NCBI RefSeq assembly: GCF_000812965.1
Contig: NZ_JSYN01000003.1
Span: forward strand, 1-64,000
Length of the DNA stretch: 64,000 bases
From: Pedobacter kyungheensis
GTDB taxonomy: Bacteria; Bacteroidota; Bacteroidia; Sphingobacteriales; Sphingobacteriaceae
Direction of reading: 5' to 3'
A program made the translations under genes and the position numbers. The notes under the pieces are model-generated. The model was not told the origin of the DNA, searched no databases, and saw only the letters and a program-made list of their open reading frames with translations. Shown piece by piece: positions 52,682-62,279 of the stretch (positions are counted from its first letter, which is position 1; each line of letters starts with the position of its first letter).

Positions 52682-54004
52682 TTGGAAAAAATAATCAACA
52701 AGACCACAGCCGGTAAACTTAGCCACCGCATTTTGCTCATTTTTGCACTGGCCATACTGCTTGCAGCCGAAGGTTTTTTCGGCTACAGTTTGCATCAGTT
52801 GTCAGAAAGGCAGGAACAAATTAAACACGATTATTCGAGGGTAAACAACATTACTTATGGGCTGTTTTCTGTACAACAATGGAAAGATAAGGTTGCAGCT
52901 ATTGTTCACCATCAGGTTTCCGGGCTTAAAATAACCCGCAAGCAAAAAAAAGTGCTTCAGGGCGAAGTTGAACAGGTACTCCTTGCACTTATTGATAAGG
53001 CCGAAGCCCTGGTAAACAAACCCAAAAAAACCATCAGTGGTAAGATTCAGAAGTTCGCCATTAAAAACTTTGTGAATTCGGATAGTATCCGTGCGCAGGT
53101 TCCCTCCTTTGCCCGAAAAATTATCGCCGAAATCGATAATCCGAAAAACAAAAAGCAACTTGGACGTATGGCTTTGGGCGAATTTAATGAAATAGCCAAA
53201 GAAGAAAGCCAGGATACCGCATTTGTTGCCAACAATGCGATAATGAAAAAAATTTACAACAGTTATGGTGTATCCTCTAATGCGCAGCTGAACCAAAAGC
53301 TCAGTAGTTCATTAATCAGCATCAGGAAACAAACCTATGCCTACTGTTTTGGCATGTTAAGCTGCGTTATTGTGGTGCTTGCATTTTGGTGGCTGCTACG
53401 CAGGCGCACAGATTTACATTCAACACTTTTCATCATGTCGTTGCTTTTTGCATTCATCCTGCTGGGCGTAGGCCTTACCGCATCGATGATCGAAGTTGAC
53501 GCCAGGATCCGCTCTCTGGACTTTGTTTTACTCGGAGAGCATGTGGTATTTAACGATCAGGTACTCTTTTTCCAGAGCAAGAGTATTATGGATGTAGTTC
53601 GCGTGCTCATTAGCCAATCGGCAATAGATTCGGTTCTGGTGGGTGTATTGATCCTGGCTTTCAGTATCCTTTTCCCTGTTGTAAAACTAACTTCAACCGG
53701 TGTGCACCTGCTGGGCGGAAAACGTTGGGCAGAAAACAGGATAATCAGGTATTTTGCTTTTCAGTCTGGAAAATGGAGCATGGCAGATGTAATCGTTATT
53801 GCAATTTTAATGGCATACATTGGGCTTAACGGGCTTCTTGAAAACCAGTTGCGGGCATTGAATATCAACAACGATTCGCTTACGATACTGACCACCAATA
53901 ACACAGCCCTGCAACCAGGCTACATTATTTTTATCTGTTTTGTACTTTATGGGTTGATCCTTTCTACAATCCTTAAATCTATTACTCCGCACGATGTGCA
54001 TTAA
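52682..54004 (+). CDS. PqiA-like (paraquat-inducible protein A) membrane protein, paralogue 1
   Basis: A 440-residue membrane protein. After one hydrophobic segment (about 18-38) comes an unusual soluble region of about 170 residues, then several membrane segments with PqiA landmarks: SMIEVDARIRSLDF, VLFFQSKSIMDVV, ILFPVVKLTSTGVHLLGG and KWSMADVIVIAILMAYIG. PqiA proteins work with MCE-type lipid transport in proteobacteria; the role in Bacteroidota is unknown. The start is probably TTG at 52682; no ATG is available near it. It is 12 bases before a close paralogue. Confidence 0.82.
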   Translation: MEKIINKTTAGKLSHRILLIFALAILLAAEGFFGYSLHQLSERQEQIKHDYSRVNNITYGLFSVQQWKDKVAAIVHHQVSGLKITRKQKKVLQGEVEQVLLALIDKAEALVNKPKKTISGKIQKFAIKNFVNSDSIRAQVPSFARKIIAEIDNPKNKKQLGRMALGEFNEIAKEESQDTAFVANNAIMKKIYNSYGVSSNAQLNQKLSSSLISIRKQTYAYCFGMLSCVIVVLAFWWLLRRRTDLHSTLFIMSLLFAFILLGVGLTASMIEVDARIRSLDFVLLGEHVVFNDQVLFFQSKSIMDVVRVLISQSAIDSVLVGVLILAFSILFPVVKLTSTGVHLLGGKRWAENRIIRYFAFQSGKWSMADVIVIAILMAYIGLNGLLENQLRALNINNDSLTILTTNNTALQPGYIIFICFVLYGLILSTILKSITPHDVH

Positions 54005-54016
54005 ATCTGTAAATTA

Positions 54017-55360
54017 ATGAGCAAATTGCAAAAAGATACTATCAATACTAACCATACAGCATCCGGGGCATCCAGATCAGCTTCATTTTTGCTGATTGCG
54101 ATGCTTTCACTTCTCCTGGTTACAGCTGCATATTGTGGCTATCGGTTCAGGGCACTTGCCTACGAGCAGAAGCATATTAAAGAAGATTACAGTCTTTCAA
54201 ACAACATTACCTTTGGTATATTTTCGGTAGACCGCTGGGGCGATAAAATATCGGCGGTGGTCGACAGACGGGTAAAGGGCTTTAAGCTGACCAAAAACCA
54301 GAAAGCGGATATGCAAAAAGAGGTTGAAAAACAGCTGCATGGTATGGTAAACAAAGCTGTTGCAGAAGTTACAAAGCCTCAGAAAGGGCTTGGTGCAAAA
54401 CTCAAAAAACTCGCTTTCAATACTTTTGTTGATGTAAAAGAGATACATGCATTGGTTCCTTCCTTTTCCCGCACCATTGTTACCAAAGTAACCAGCCCAG
54501 CGAGCCTGAAAAAATTAAAATCTGTAGCAACAGGGAAACTCGATGAGCTGGAAGCGCAAACTTACGACCGGAGCGATCAAACCATCTCTTCGGTTGAGCA
54601 TAGCATATATCAAAAATACAAAGTCAATAATTCAGCCGCCTTTGATAAGGTTATCAATGCTAAACTTAGTTACATTAAAGATTTAAGCTACAGGTATGCG
54701 ATTGGCATGACCGCCTGCATTGCCATTGCCCTGTTGCTCTGGTTATGGCTGCGCAAACGGGTAAACCTCGAAGTTCCGCTTTTTATTATTTCATTGCTTT
54801 TTGCCTTTACGCTACTTGCAGTGGGTGTATCATCCCCTATTATTGAGGTCGATGCCAGAATTCAAACCTTAGAGTTTGCACTACTTGGCGAAAAACTTGT
54901 TTTCTCTAATCAGGTGCTCTTTTTTCAAAGCCAGAGCATACTCGGAGTAATCGGCACGCTGGTAGAACAACCTAAACCCGATGCAATATTGGTGGGGGTA
55001 TTGCTGATGCTCTTCGTGGTGATACTCCCCTTGCTGCGCCTGATCGCACGGGGCTTACAGGTATCTTGCAGCGAATTACTGGGTAATTCGAAATTCGTCC
55101 GTTTTCTGGCTTTTGATTTAGGCAAATGGGATATGGCAGATGTGATGGTTGTCGGGATAGCCATGACCTATATAGGCCTTAATGGCATTCTAAAAAGTCA
55201 GCTTTCAGGACTTAATATCACCAGCGATACGCTAAAAGTGATTACGGCGAACAATTCGGCGCTGCAGCTTGGCTTCTTTATTTTTGTTGCCTATGTAGCT
55301 TATAATATCATTTTGTCAGCTATACTTAAGCGCATAGACGAGCAAAATGGGCCCTGTTAA
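54017..55360 (+). CDS. PqiA-like membrane protein, paralogue 2
   Basis: A 447-residue tandem paralogue of the preceding gene, with the same plan: short N-terminus, membrane segment, about 170-residue soluble part (DYSLSNNITFGIFSVDRWGD aligns with DYSRVNNITYGLFSVQQWKD), then PqiA-type segments SPIIEVDARIQTLEF, VLFFQSQSILGVIGT and LGKWDMADVMVVGIAMTYIG. It starts with a normal ATG. The two are probably one operon and may form a heterodimer. No MCE-domain or PqiB/PqiC genes are nearby. Confidence 0.82.
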   Translation: MSKLQKDTINTNHTASGASRSASFLLIAMLSLLLVTAAYCGYRFRALAYEQKHIKEDYSLSNNITFGIFSVDRWGDKISAVVDRRVKGFKLTKNQKADMQKEVEKQLHGMVNKAVAEVTKPQKGLGAKLKKLAFNTFVDVKEIHALVPSFSRTIVTKVTSPASLKKLKSVATGKLDELEAQTYDRSDQTISSVEHSIYQKYKVNNSAAFDKVINAKLSYIKDLSYRYAIGMTACIAIALLLWLWLRKRVNLEVPLFIISLLFAFTLLAVGVSSPIIEVDARIQTLEFALLGEKLVFSNQVLFFQSQSILGVIGTLVEQPKPDAILVGVLLMLFVVILPLLRLIARGLQVSCSELLGNSKFVRFLAFDLGKWDMADVMVVGIAMTYIGLNGILKSQLSGLNITSDTLKVITANNSALQLGFFIFVAYVAYNIILSAILKRIDEQNGPC

Positions 55361-55498
55361 AGTTTTTTTGAACAGTAAATACCTGACAGCGATTCAATAT
55401 CGTAGAGTTCAATAAATTACCTTTTCATTAATTGACTACGTACTCTTAAAGGTGGTACTAAAAAACTAAACAATTAAGGTGTGAATCTTGTTGATTTA

Positions 55499-55506
55499 TA
55501 TCTTTG
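55499..55506 (+). promoter_or_regulatory. Predicted -7 box directly before the histidine kinase start
   Basis: TATCTTTG is an exact TAnnTTTG match that ends six bases before the ATG at 55513. The transcript would start at or next to the ATG, so the message may be leaderless. It also overlaps a TTG at 55504, arguing against that codon as the start. Confidence 0.5.
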
Positions 55507-55512
55507 CACACC

Positions 55513-57501
55513 ATGAATCCTGCGGACCACACACTTTTTGACCAATTTAGTGATAGCATGCTGATTGCTGCACTCCAGACTTCGAGCGATGCAACCGCCA
55601 TTTATATCAATGAAGATCTGCTGATCAGATTTGCTAATGATGCAATGCTTTCCATTTGGGGAAAAGATAAAACGATTATCGGTAAAACCCTTGCCGCAGC
55701 ACTTCCCGAACTTGAAGGGCAGCCATTTATTGCTATTTTACAGCGTGTATGGCATACCGGGCTAACCTATTCCGTATCTGATACTCCGGCCTCACTTGTG
55801 GTTGATGGTATCCTGCAGGAATTTTATTTCGATTTTGAGTACAGGGCAATTCAGGATCAGTCCGGACGCACCCTCTGCATTATTCATACCACCAAAGATG
55901 TTACCCAAAGAAGGGCGCATCTTTTAAGGATTGCAGAAAAAGAAGCAGAAGAACAGGCCCTTAATGAGGAGATGGCCGCCACTATGGAAGAGCTGACCTC
56001 TACCAATGAAGAACTTAACCGCTCTTTTGTTGATCTTGCTGACAGCAGGGAAAAACTGCGCACGCTCATTGCGCAGGCACCTGTAGGTATTTGCGTTTTG
56101 CAGGGCCCTGAGCATATCATCGATATCGCTAATGAACAAATTCTGAAAATCTGGGGACGCACTGAACAGGATGTTATAGGAAAAATCCACGAGCTTGCAC
56201 GTCCTGAACTGGCAGGTCAGCCCATGCTTGCATGGCTGGAAAAGGTTTTCCAGACTGGCGAGCCCCGGATAAACAGGGAGCTGAGGGTTAACCTGTACAC
56301 ACCGAATGGTACACGCGAGGCAGTAGTTAATTCGATGTATCAGCCCATCCGGTCTTCGCGCGGAGAAATTACCGGCATACTTTGCATCCTGGAAGAGATT
56401 ACCGAACAAATGGCAGCACGTGCTGCCCACGATAAAAATCAACAGATGCTCAAGATGGCGATTGAGGCCGGAGAGCTGGCTACATTTTACTATGAGTCTG
56501 CCACCAATACGTTTTCAGGTAATGCCTTATTAAAAGCCTGGTTCGGCCTTTCAGAAGACGAGCAAATTGACCTCTCTAATGCCCTTGATGTAATTGTATC
56601 AGAAGACCGCGAACGTGTGATTAAGGCCATATCTGCCGCACTTAATGGAGAGCAGGATGGCCATTATGAAATCGAATATCAGGTACAAACTCCGGGGCAA
56701 CAGGCAAGGACTTTACAGGCGCTTGGAAAAGTATTTTATGATCTGGCCGGTAATCCTACAAGTCTGAACGGAACATTACGCGATGTTACCGAGCAGAAAA
56801 AAGACGAACAACGTAAGGATGATTTTATCGGCATGGTGAGCCACGAGATGAAAACGCCTGTTACTTCGCTGAAAGCTTACCTGCAGCTGATTAAACGAAA
56901 CGCTATTCAGAACGACGATGTATGGCTGGGATCTACCAGTGATAAAGCCCTTAAACAAATTGGCTACATGACTTCAATGATTAATGGATTTCTGAACGTA
57001 TCCAGGCTGGAATCAGGAAAAATGGCCATCGATTATAGTCATTTTGATGCTCAGGAGCTTTTTTCGGAACTGGAAAACGAACTGTCGGCCAATATACATA
57101 CCCATAGGCTTTCATTTATTGAAGGAGGCGCTTTGCCTGTTTATGGTGATCGCGAGAAACTTGCTCAGGTAATTAAAAATTTGGTTGGTAATGCAGCAAA
57201 ATATTCGCCGGTGGGTTCTACCATCACAGTAGGCTACAAACGTTCAGCAAAAGATGAGTTGGTTATGTGGGTCGAAGATCAGGGAATGGGCATAGCTGAA
57301 GAAGACCAGCCCCATATTTTCGAACGTTACTACCGGGTTAAAAACACCAACATGGGATCTATTGCCGGTTTTGGGATTGGCCTTTACCTCTGTAAAGAAA
57401 TTATTGACAGGCACTCGGGATCAATTGAGGTTGAAAGCGAACCGGAAAAAGGATCTCGTTTTAAAGTTACCTTGCCCATTAATACTCAACCGATGAGCTA
57501 A
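55513..57501 (+). CDS. Multi-PAS sensor histidine kinase
   Basis: A 662-residue kinase without membrane segments. Three PAS-type domains (about 20-140, 185-305 and 310-425) are linked by a coiled-coil stretch rich in Glu (about 142-180). The HisKA domain has the phosphoacceptor His in GMVSHEMKTPVTSL (about 444). The HATPase domain has KNLVGNAAKYSP (N box, about 554), EDQGMGIAEED, and FGIGLYLCKEI. No receiver domain or response regulator gene is adjacent, so it is an orphan kinase. PAS domains hint at a redox or small-ligand signal. Confidence 0.95.
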   Translation: MNPADHTLFDQFSDSMLIAALQTSSDATAIYINEDLLIRFANDAMLSIWGKDKTIIGKTLAAALPELEGQPFIAILQRVWHTGLTYSVSDTPASLVVDGILQEFYFDFEYRAIQDQSGRTLCIIHTTKDVTQRRAHLLRIAEKEAEEQALNEEMAATMEELTSTNEELNRSFVDLADSREKLRTLIAQAPVGICVLQGPEHIIDIANEQILKIWGRTEQDVIGKIHELARPELAGQPMLAWLEKVFQTGEPRINRELRVNLYTPNGTREAVVNSMYQPIRSSRGEITGILCILEEITEQMAARAAHDKNQQMLKMAIEAGELATFYYESATNTFSGNALLKAWFGLSEDEQIDLSNALDVIVSEDRERVIKAISAALNGEQDGHYEIEYQVQTPGQQARTLQALGKVFYDLAGNPTSLNGTLRDVTEQKKDEQRKDDFIGMVSHEMKTPVTSLKAYLQLIKRNAIQNDDVWLGSTSDKALKQIGYMTSMINGFLNVSRLESGKMAIDYSHFDAQELFSELENELSANIHTHRLSFIEGGALPVYGDREKLAQVIKNLVGNAAKYSPVGSTITVGYKRSAKDELVMWVEDQGMGIAEEDQPHIFERYYRVKNTNMGSIAGFGIGLYLCKEIIDRHSGSIEVESEPEKGSRFKVTLPINTQPMS

Positions 57502-57763
57502 ATTGAGGTCAAAACCTATCCAAAAGATATATTTCAATTTACGGTAAACAAAATGTTACATCCTATGTTAACTAGCAAGATGTAAACAGAATGGACAAAG
57601 GTTGCTATCGGAAACTTTGCTGTTTTAAGGAACAAGACTGTAAAATAACTGAGGTGAAAACAATAACTCAACTGCCAGTTTAAAACAGTATTTGAGAGAC
57701 TTACATTTTACTTGAATTGATAATTGAAACCACTTATTTAGCAATTTTAAATACGTTTATCCC

Positions 57764-58867
57764 ATGAAAAAAGAATACCCATTTTATATCAAGTCATCTG
57801 TTATATTACTTGGACTGGTCATCCTGGTGTTTATCCTGAGCGTGCTCAGAGATATCCTGGTGCCACTGGCTTTTTCTGTGCTGATTGCGATTTTGCTCAA
57901 CCCTCTGGAAGTTCGTTTGGAACGAAAGTTACCCAAAATCGTAGCAATTATAATTTCGATGCTCATTGCCTTACTGGTCCTTGCCGGTATAGCTTATTTT
58001 TTATCCTCGCAGATTTCGCACTTTTTTGATAACATCGATGCGATGAAGCAAAAGTTTACTGAACTACTCAGTAATGGCCAATCCTGGCTCGAAAAAACTT
58101 TTGGCATTGCCACTCAAAAGCAAACCGAAATGATAAACGAGGCAGCAAATAATAGTAAAGCAGTAATCGGACAGACTTTAAGTGGCGCAATAGGCGTATT
58201 GAGCGTCGTTTTCCTGATTCCGGTCTATACGTTCCTGATCATGCTTTATAAAACTTTGATATTAAATTTCCTATACGAGGTATTCTCTACTGAAAATCAG
58301 CATAAAGTAGGAGAAATCCTGACTGAAACAAAATCGGCCATTCAAAGTTATATTGTGGGTTTATTAATCGAGACTGGTATTGTTGCAGTTATGAATTCCT
58401 GTGCATTATTGATTCTAGGTGTACCCAATGCCATTTTGATTGGTGTAATTGGGGCCATACTCAATCTGTTACCGTACATTGGTGGAATCATTGCCATCGC
58501 GCTGCCGGTATTAATGGCTACTGTTACTTTCGATGGTTTTACCACCCAGTTACTTATTATTGGCGCTTACGCCCTGATTCAGTTTATTGACAATAATTTA
58601 CTTGTGCCAAAAATTGTATCTTCAAAGGTTCAGATTAATGCGCTGATTTCGATTGTAATCGTTCTACTGGGAGCAGCATTATGGGGTATTCCGGGAATGT
58701 TTCTTTCCATTCCATTTGTAGCGGTACTGAAGATTATTTTTGACCGTGTGGAAGGACTTAAACCATGGGGCAAGCTTTTAGGTGATAATATACCTACTGA
58801 ACACCTCGGACAGCTTAAAAGATTAACCAGGCGAAGAAAGACTGCTGTATCCAAAACTACCGGATAA
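57764..58867 (+). CDS. AI-2E/YdiK-family transporter (PerM-like)
   Basis: A 367-residue membrane protein with about seven hydrophobic segments and the family core ILNLLPYIGGIIAIALPVLM, FIDNNLLVPKIVSSKVQINA and GMFLSIPFVAVLKIIFD. Members have been linked to AI-2 export (TqsA), Na+/H+ exchange or other jobs, and the substrate cannot be told here. It stands alone; the 262-base gap before it shows no clear promoter box. Confidence 0.92.
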   Translation: MKKEYPFYIKSSVILLGLVILVFILSVLRDILVPLAFSVLIAILLNPLEVRLERKLPKIVAIIISMLIALLVLAGIAYFLSSQISHFFDNIDAMKQKFTELLSNGQSWLEKTFGIATQKQTEMINEAANNSKAVIGQTLSGAIGVLSVVFLIPVYTFLIMLYKTLILNFLYEVFSTENQHKVGEILTETKSAIQSYIVGLLIETGIVAVMNSCALLILGVPNAILIGVIGAILNLLPYIGGIIAIALPVLMATVTFDGFTTQLLIIGAYALIQFIDNNLLVPKIVSSKVQINALISIVIVLLGAALWGIPGMFLSIPFVAVLKIIFDRVEGLKPWGKLLGDNIPTEHLGQLKRLTRRRKTAVSKTTG

Positions 58868-58926
58868 AAGTAATTGTTGCACCGCAATTAATTTTTGCCA
58901 ATTCACTTAATGGCAAAACTAATCCA

Positions 58927-58965
58927 GAACCGGTTTAACTTGTCTTAAGATCGATAAACCGGTTC
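58927..58965. terminator. Bidirectional hairpin between convergent genes
   Basis: GAACCGGTTTA (58927-58937) and TAAACCGGTTC (58955-58965) form a perfect 11-bp stem with a 17-base loop. It follows the transporter gene ending at 58867 and overlaps the last codons of the convergent small gene (stop at 58945), so it can end both transcripts. No long T run is present. Confidence 0.6.
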
Positions 58966-59229
58966 ATTGTCTTGTACACTTTTTGCAAAATCCATCCAAT
59001 TTTCAAATCCAAGGTAACGAACTAAAATACCCAGTACTTTTTGAGAAGGCGATTCATTAACAACCAGTACGCCAAACAATCTCTTAATTGTACTTTCACT
59101 TAAGTACTCATCTGTTGAATAAAATATGTCAATCGATATTTTTCTGCAAAAATGATGTTCTGATGGATCAGTACGAGACTTGCTTAAAATAGCCTTCCTC
59201 AACGCGTGAATGTAAGAGCAATCAAACAT
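58945..59229 (-). CDS. Small HTH-like protein of a Bacteroidota-specific type
   Basis: A 94-residue protein. The segment YLSESTIKRLFGVLVVNESP followed by LGILVRYLGFENWMDFAKSV is a pattern I recognise from many Bacteroidota regulators (SESTLKRLFG and LGYENWEDF), in which it forms a helix-turn-helix-like N-terminal module. Here it makes up the whole protein. An exact -7 box TACATTTG on the minus strand (59247-59254) is 17 bases upstream. Its target is unknown. Confidence 0.65.
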   Translation of the reverse strand: MFDCSYIHALRKAILSKSRTDPSEHHFCRKISIDIFYSTDEYLSESTIKRLFGVLVVNESPSQKVLGILVRYLGFENWMDFAKSVQDNEPVYRS

Positions 59230-59246
59230 ATCCTAAATATTTGAAA

Positions 59247-59254
59247 CAAATGTA
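59247..59254 (-). promoter_or_regulatory. Predicted -7 box for the small HTH-like gene
   Basis: The minus strand reads TACATTTG, an exact TAnnTTTG match, 17 bases before the ATG at 59229. The 5' leader would be about 10 bases. Confidence 0.4.
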
Positions 59255-59449
59255 AACCAATATACACCTGTTCGACTATATAAAAGATGTATCCTGTTAT
59301 AAATCACATTAACGTGACATAAATAGATTCGATTGTGGAATATCATTAAGTTTAAGATAGTTTATTCAATATCAGGTAAGGGTGTTTTCTGTTTTGAAAA
59401 GCACCCTAAAACTAATTTTATCGTAAACCCCGCATTTGCAAATAAAACC

Positions 59450-60661
59450 TTATTTAAATTTCAGGTTTAATGACACAATGTTTGAGGCCAGGCCCGTTGA
59501 ACGTGAGTAATGACCGTAACGGATTTCAAGCATGTTGAGTCGTTGCCAGCCCAGTACGCCTTTTGGTGGGGATAGACGGATGCCAATCCCATAGAAATCA
59601 CTGTTCAGGGTTGAAAGGTCATAGTCGCTGGTAAAGTACTGTGCTGAGGGATCGTGCTGACCATAGGCTGCGAAATACCGGGTACCGGTTTGGTTGTTGT
59701 AGCGGTAAAACGGACTGATGGAAAAGAAGGAATTCACCTTTACCGGGATTTCGAGTTCTGCCGTGTGCGCCCTTATTCCCCAGTTGTCCATGTAGTAGCG
59801 GTAAAAGCTCCGGATCACAAAACGGTCTCCCAGAAAATAGTTCATCCTTAAAGCTATCGGTAATTTATAGCGTTTATCAGGTAAAGTTTCTGCACGCAAA
59901 GAACCGTCGGTAAAATAATCCCGCTGGTATTTGGTAGCCAGTAAGCCGTGCTGATAAGATGGCTCAATGATCAGTGCTGCCTGGAAGTTCTTGTTGATGA
60001 CCTGGGATAGCGAAAAGGAGGTACTAAATGAGTTTCTCGGTGCGGTATCATATTGCTCACCCCCTCTGCCAGTGTTTCCCGTTCGCAGCTCAACAGGCAA
60101 AATTACCGTCCACTGGTCCAGGAAGGCCTGCAGCTTGAAATCAAACTGGGTATTTTTATCTTTTGACAGGCGGGTAAGGTTAAAAGCCGCCCCCAGGGAT
60201 TGGTAGTCAAACTCAGTGGAGTATGATCCTGTAAAACCAAATGAATTACCTGTTTGCTCATTAGAATGCGTCCAGTTCAGCGATGGGTAAATCCGCGTAT
60301 CGGCAGAGGATGCAGACGAAATGGTACTTGGATCAATTTTATCCGAAGAGGCAGAAGTGTAGTGATCTATGCCCAGTTCGAACAAAAAGGTGTTCTTTTT
60401 CCCATGCTTGTTGAACCTGGACATTTGCAGGTCAATGGTGTTGGCAAAGTCGCTTAGTTTTTCGGTACCAATGCCACCGGTTACAGCTGAATTGTTCCCG
60501 TTTTGATTGTAGTAGGCTGAAACCAGGTTGACTTCATCGATCTTCAATTTTCGGGATTGATAGCTGCTGCTATCAGATTTTGCGGCTATGGGACTGGTTT
60601 GTGCGTAGGCGCCAAACATGCCCAGGTACATAAAAAGTACATGGAAATATATCTTTTTCAT
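59450..60661 (-). CDS. DUF3570-family outer-membrane beta-barrel
   Basis: A 403-residue protein with a signal peptide (ending GAYAQT) and many amphipathic strands, ending VSLNLKFK. It fits DUF3570, a beta-barrel family that occurs in Bacteroidota next to DUF4266 lipoproteins, ApbE and thioredoxin genes. It is the last gene of this minus-strand cluster, 15 bases after the DUF4266 gene. A role in an extracytoplasmic redox or metal system is inferred from the neighbours only. Confidence 0.85.
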   Translation of the reverse strand: MKKIYFHVLFMYLGMFGAYAQTSPIAAKSDSSSYQSRKLKIDEVNLVSAYYNQNGNNSAVTGGIGTEKLSDFANTIDLQMSRFNKHGKKNTFLFELGIDHYTSASSDKIDPSTISSASSADTRIYPSLNWTHSNEQTGNSFGFTGSYSTEFDYQSLGAAFNLTRLSKDKNTQFDFKLQAFLDQWTVILPVELRTGNTGRGGEQYDTAPRNSFSTSFSLSQVINKNFQAALIIEPSYQHGLLATKYQRDYFTDGSLRAETLPDKRYKLPIALRMNYFLGDRFVIRSFYRYYMDNWGIRAHTAELEIPVKVNSFFSISPFYRYNNQTGTRYFAAYGQHDPSAQYFTSDYDLSTLNSDFYGIGIRLSPPKGVLGWQRLNMLEIRYGHYSRSTGLASNIVSLNLKFK

Positions 60662-60676
60662 CTTGTTCTTTTCTTT

Positions 60677-60907
60677 TTAATTACAGCCGCAACCGCCACC
60701 GCTTTTCCCTCCGTTGGCTCCGGAAGCACCCTCGCGGTATAACTGAAAGCTTTGTTCAAACTTTTGGGATTTCCGTGCGGAGAGGATCATATCCGAATCG
60801 TTGATTTTGTTTTTCTGGTAGGGCTTTACGCTGCTGCAAGCGCTCATTGCGATTGAACACACTGCCGCAAGGGCCAGTGAAAGGTAAAATGTCTGGGAAA
60901 TTTTCAT
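60677..60907 (-). CDS. DUF4266-family small lipoprotein
   Basis: A 76-residue lipoprotein. Lipobox SIAMSAC is followed by SVKPYQKNKINDSDMIL, typical of DUF4266, and a glycine-rich tail ending GGGCGCN, in which the two C-terminal cysteines are family hallmarks. The tail might bind metal or take part in thiol exchange with the adjacent thioredoxin. It is two bases after ApbE. Confidence 0.88.
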   Translation of the reverse strand: MKISQTFYLSLALAAVCSIAMSACSSVKPYQKNKINDSDMILSARKSQKFEQSFQLYREGASGANGGKSGGGCGCN

Positions 60908-60909
60908 AA

Positions 60910-61842
60910 CTATATCACATTAATATTATCTGAGGTAAAAAGCCTGTCATCATCGTCGATAACGATACAGGCCACTTGTTTAATTTGATTGATGAGCTCA
61001 AGGCCAACCTGCGCGCCCATAACCACAACCGGGGTCGCCAAGGCATCTGCCAGCTCGGCGCTGGGGCAGATAATGCTCACGCTTTTTACCCCGCTTACCG
61101 GAAGTCCGGTTTTAGGGTCGATGGTGTGTGAGTACCGTTTGCCTCCGATAGTGGCGAATTTTTCGTAATTGCCACTGGTAGCAATGGCCATATTGCTGAT
61201 TTGTAGTGCAGAAAATGGCTGATTGGTTTGGCTGGGGTCGGCAATACCTACAGTCCAGGGTTTTCCATTTGGCTGGACGCCCCAGGTAATGAGATCACCG
61301 GCAGCGTTTACAATACCGCTTGCGATACCCTGTTGCTGCATCACCTGTTTCGCACGGTCAGCAGCGTAGCCTTTTCCGATGCCCCCAAAACCGATGCGCA
61401 TGCCCTTGTTTTTGAGCAAAACAGTCGATGCTTGCTCATCCAGTTCCACATTGCGGTAATCGATTAATGCTACCGATGCCAGGGCTGTTGCTTTGTCAGG
61501 CAGGCTGGTCATTTGCTGATCAAAGTTCCAAAGGCGTTTATCGATAGAGCCATAACTGATATCAAAGGCCCCATCGGTGATTTCGGAGATTTTTTGTGCC
61601 CGCTGGATAAGTGCGATGACTTCCTGATCTACACGTATGGGTGCCGTGCCAGCTGCACGGTTAATCTGACAGGTTTGGCTGCTTTCATCGAAGGTGGTGA
61701 GGAGGCGCTCAATACGGCTTACCTCAGCTATAGCAGCATCGATGGCCTCATTGCCTTCATTTTCATCCCCGGCAACGGCGGTGAATTCAAAGCGGTTCCC
61801 CATCAGTTTCAATACGCGGTTTACACTCAGTTGAGAAGTCAT
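60910..61842 (-). CDS. apbE: FAD:protein FMN transferase (ApbE family)
   Basis: A 310-residue enzyme that attaches FMN to Thr/Ser of acceptor proteins. Family motifs: GGIGKGYAADRA, NAAGDLITWG, TSGNYEKF, and YSHTIDPKTGLPV. The metal and FAD sites seem intact. Unlike most ApbE it has no signal peptide or lipobox, because the frame begins MTSQLSVNRVLKLMGNRFEF directly at the domain. It lies between thioredoxin (gap 5) and DUF4266 (gap 2) genes. Confidence 0.92.
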   Translation of the reverse strand: MTSQLSVNRVLKLMGNRFEFTAVAGDENEGNEAIDAAIAEVSRIERLLTTFDESSQTCQINRAAGTAPIRVDQEVIALIQRAQKISEITDGAFDISYGSIDKRLWNFDQQMTSLPDKATALASVALIDYRNVELDEQASTVLLKNKGMRIGFGGIGKGYAADRAKQVMQQQGIASGIVNAAGDLITWGVQPNGKPWTVGIADPSQTNQPFSALQISNMAIATSGNYEKFATIGGKRYSHTIDPKTGLPVSGVKSVSIICPSAELADALATPVVVMGAQVGLELINQIKQVACIVIDDDDRLFTSDNINVI

Positions 61843-61847
61843 ATGAG

Positions 61848-62276
61848 CTATTTTTTTAACCGGTCAATTTCAGCAACAAATGCTTCGGGGCTTTCATCAG
61901 GAAAACCATCCCAGGCTTTCAGCACCTTACCGTTTTCATCTACAAGGACGGTGTAAGGAAATTTGCCCTCTTTATTATAGCGCTCGGCGAGTGCTTCGTT
62001 GAGCTTTACCTGCGCTTTTGAAAGCTGGTTTTTCTGCTGTCTTGGAAAATCCGCGCGTACCAGCAGCAAATTATTTGAAGCGTAGCCTTCAAAATTTTCG
62101 GATTCGAGGATTTCTTTGCGCAAACGGATACAAGGCCCACACCAGTCAGAACCTGAGAAATTGATCAATATTTGTTTATGATTAGCTTTGGCCAGCTCCT
62201 GTGCCTGGGAAAAATCGCCCATCCAGTTGAGCGAGGTGGCGAACAGCCCAAAAAGGGCAATAAATAGTAGTTTCAT
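61848..62276 (-). CDS. Thioredoxin-family protein, exported
   Basis: A 142-residue periplasmic thioredoxin-like protein with a short signal peptide (MKLLFIALFGLFATSLN). Active site SGSDWCGPCIRLRKE (CGPC) and cis-Pro region KFPYTVLVDENG are intact. The SDWCGPC type is common in Bacteroidota redox operons. It is three bases after the Rieske gene and may keep cysteines of the Rieske or DUF4266 protein reduced. Confidence 0.92.
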   Translation of the reverse strand: MKLLFIALFGLFATSLNWMGDFSQAQELAKANHKQILINFSGSDWCGPCIRLRKEILESENFEGYASNNLLLVRADFPRQQKNQLSKAQVKLNEALAERYNKEGKFPYTVLVDENGKVLKAWDGFPDESPEAFVAEIDRLKK

Positions 62277-62279
62277 AAT

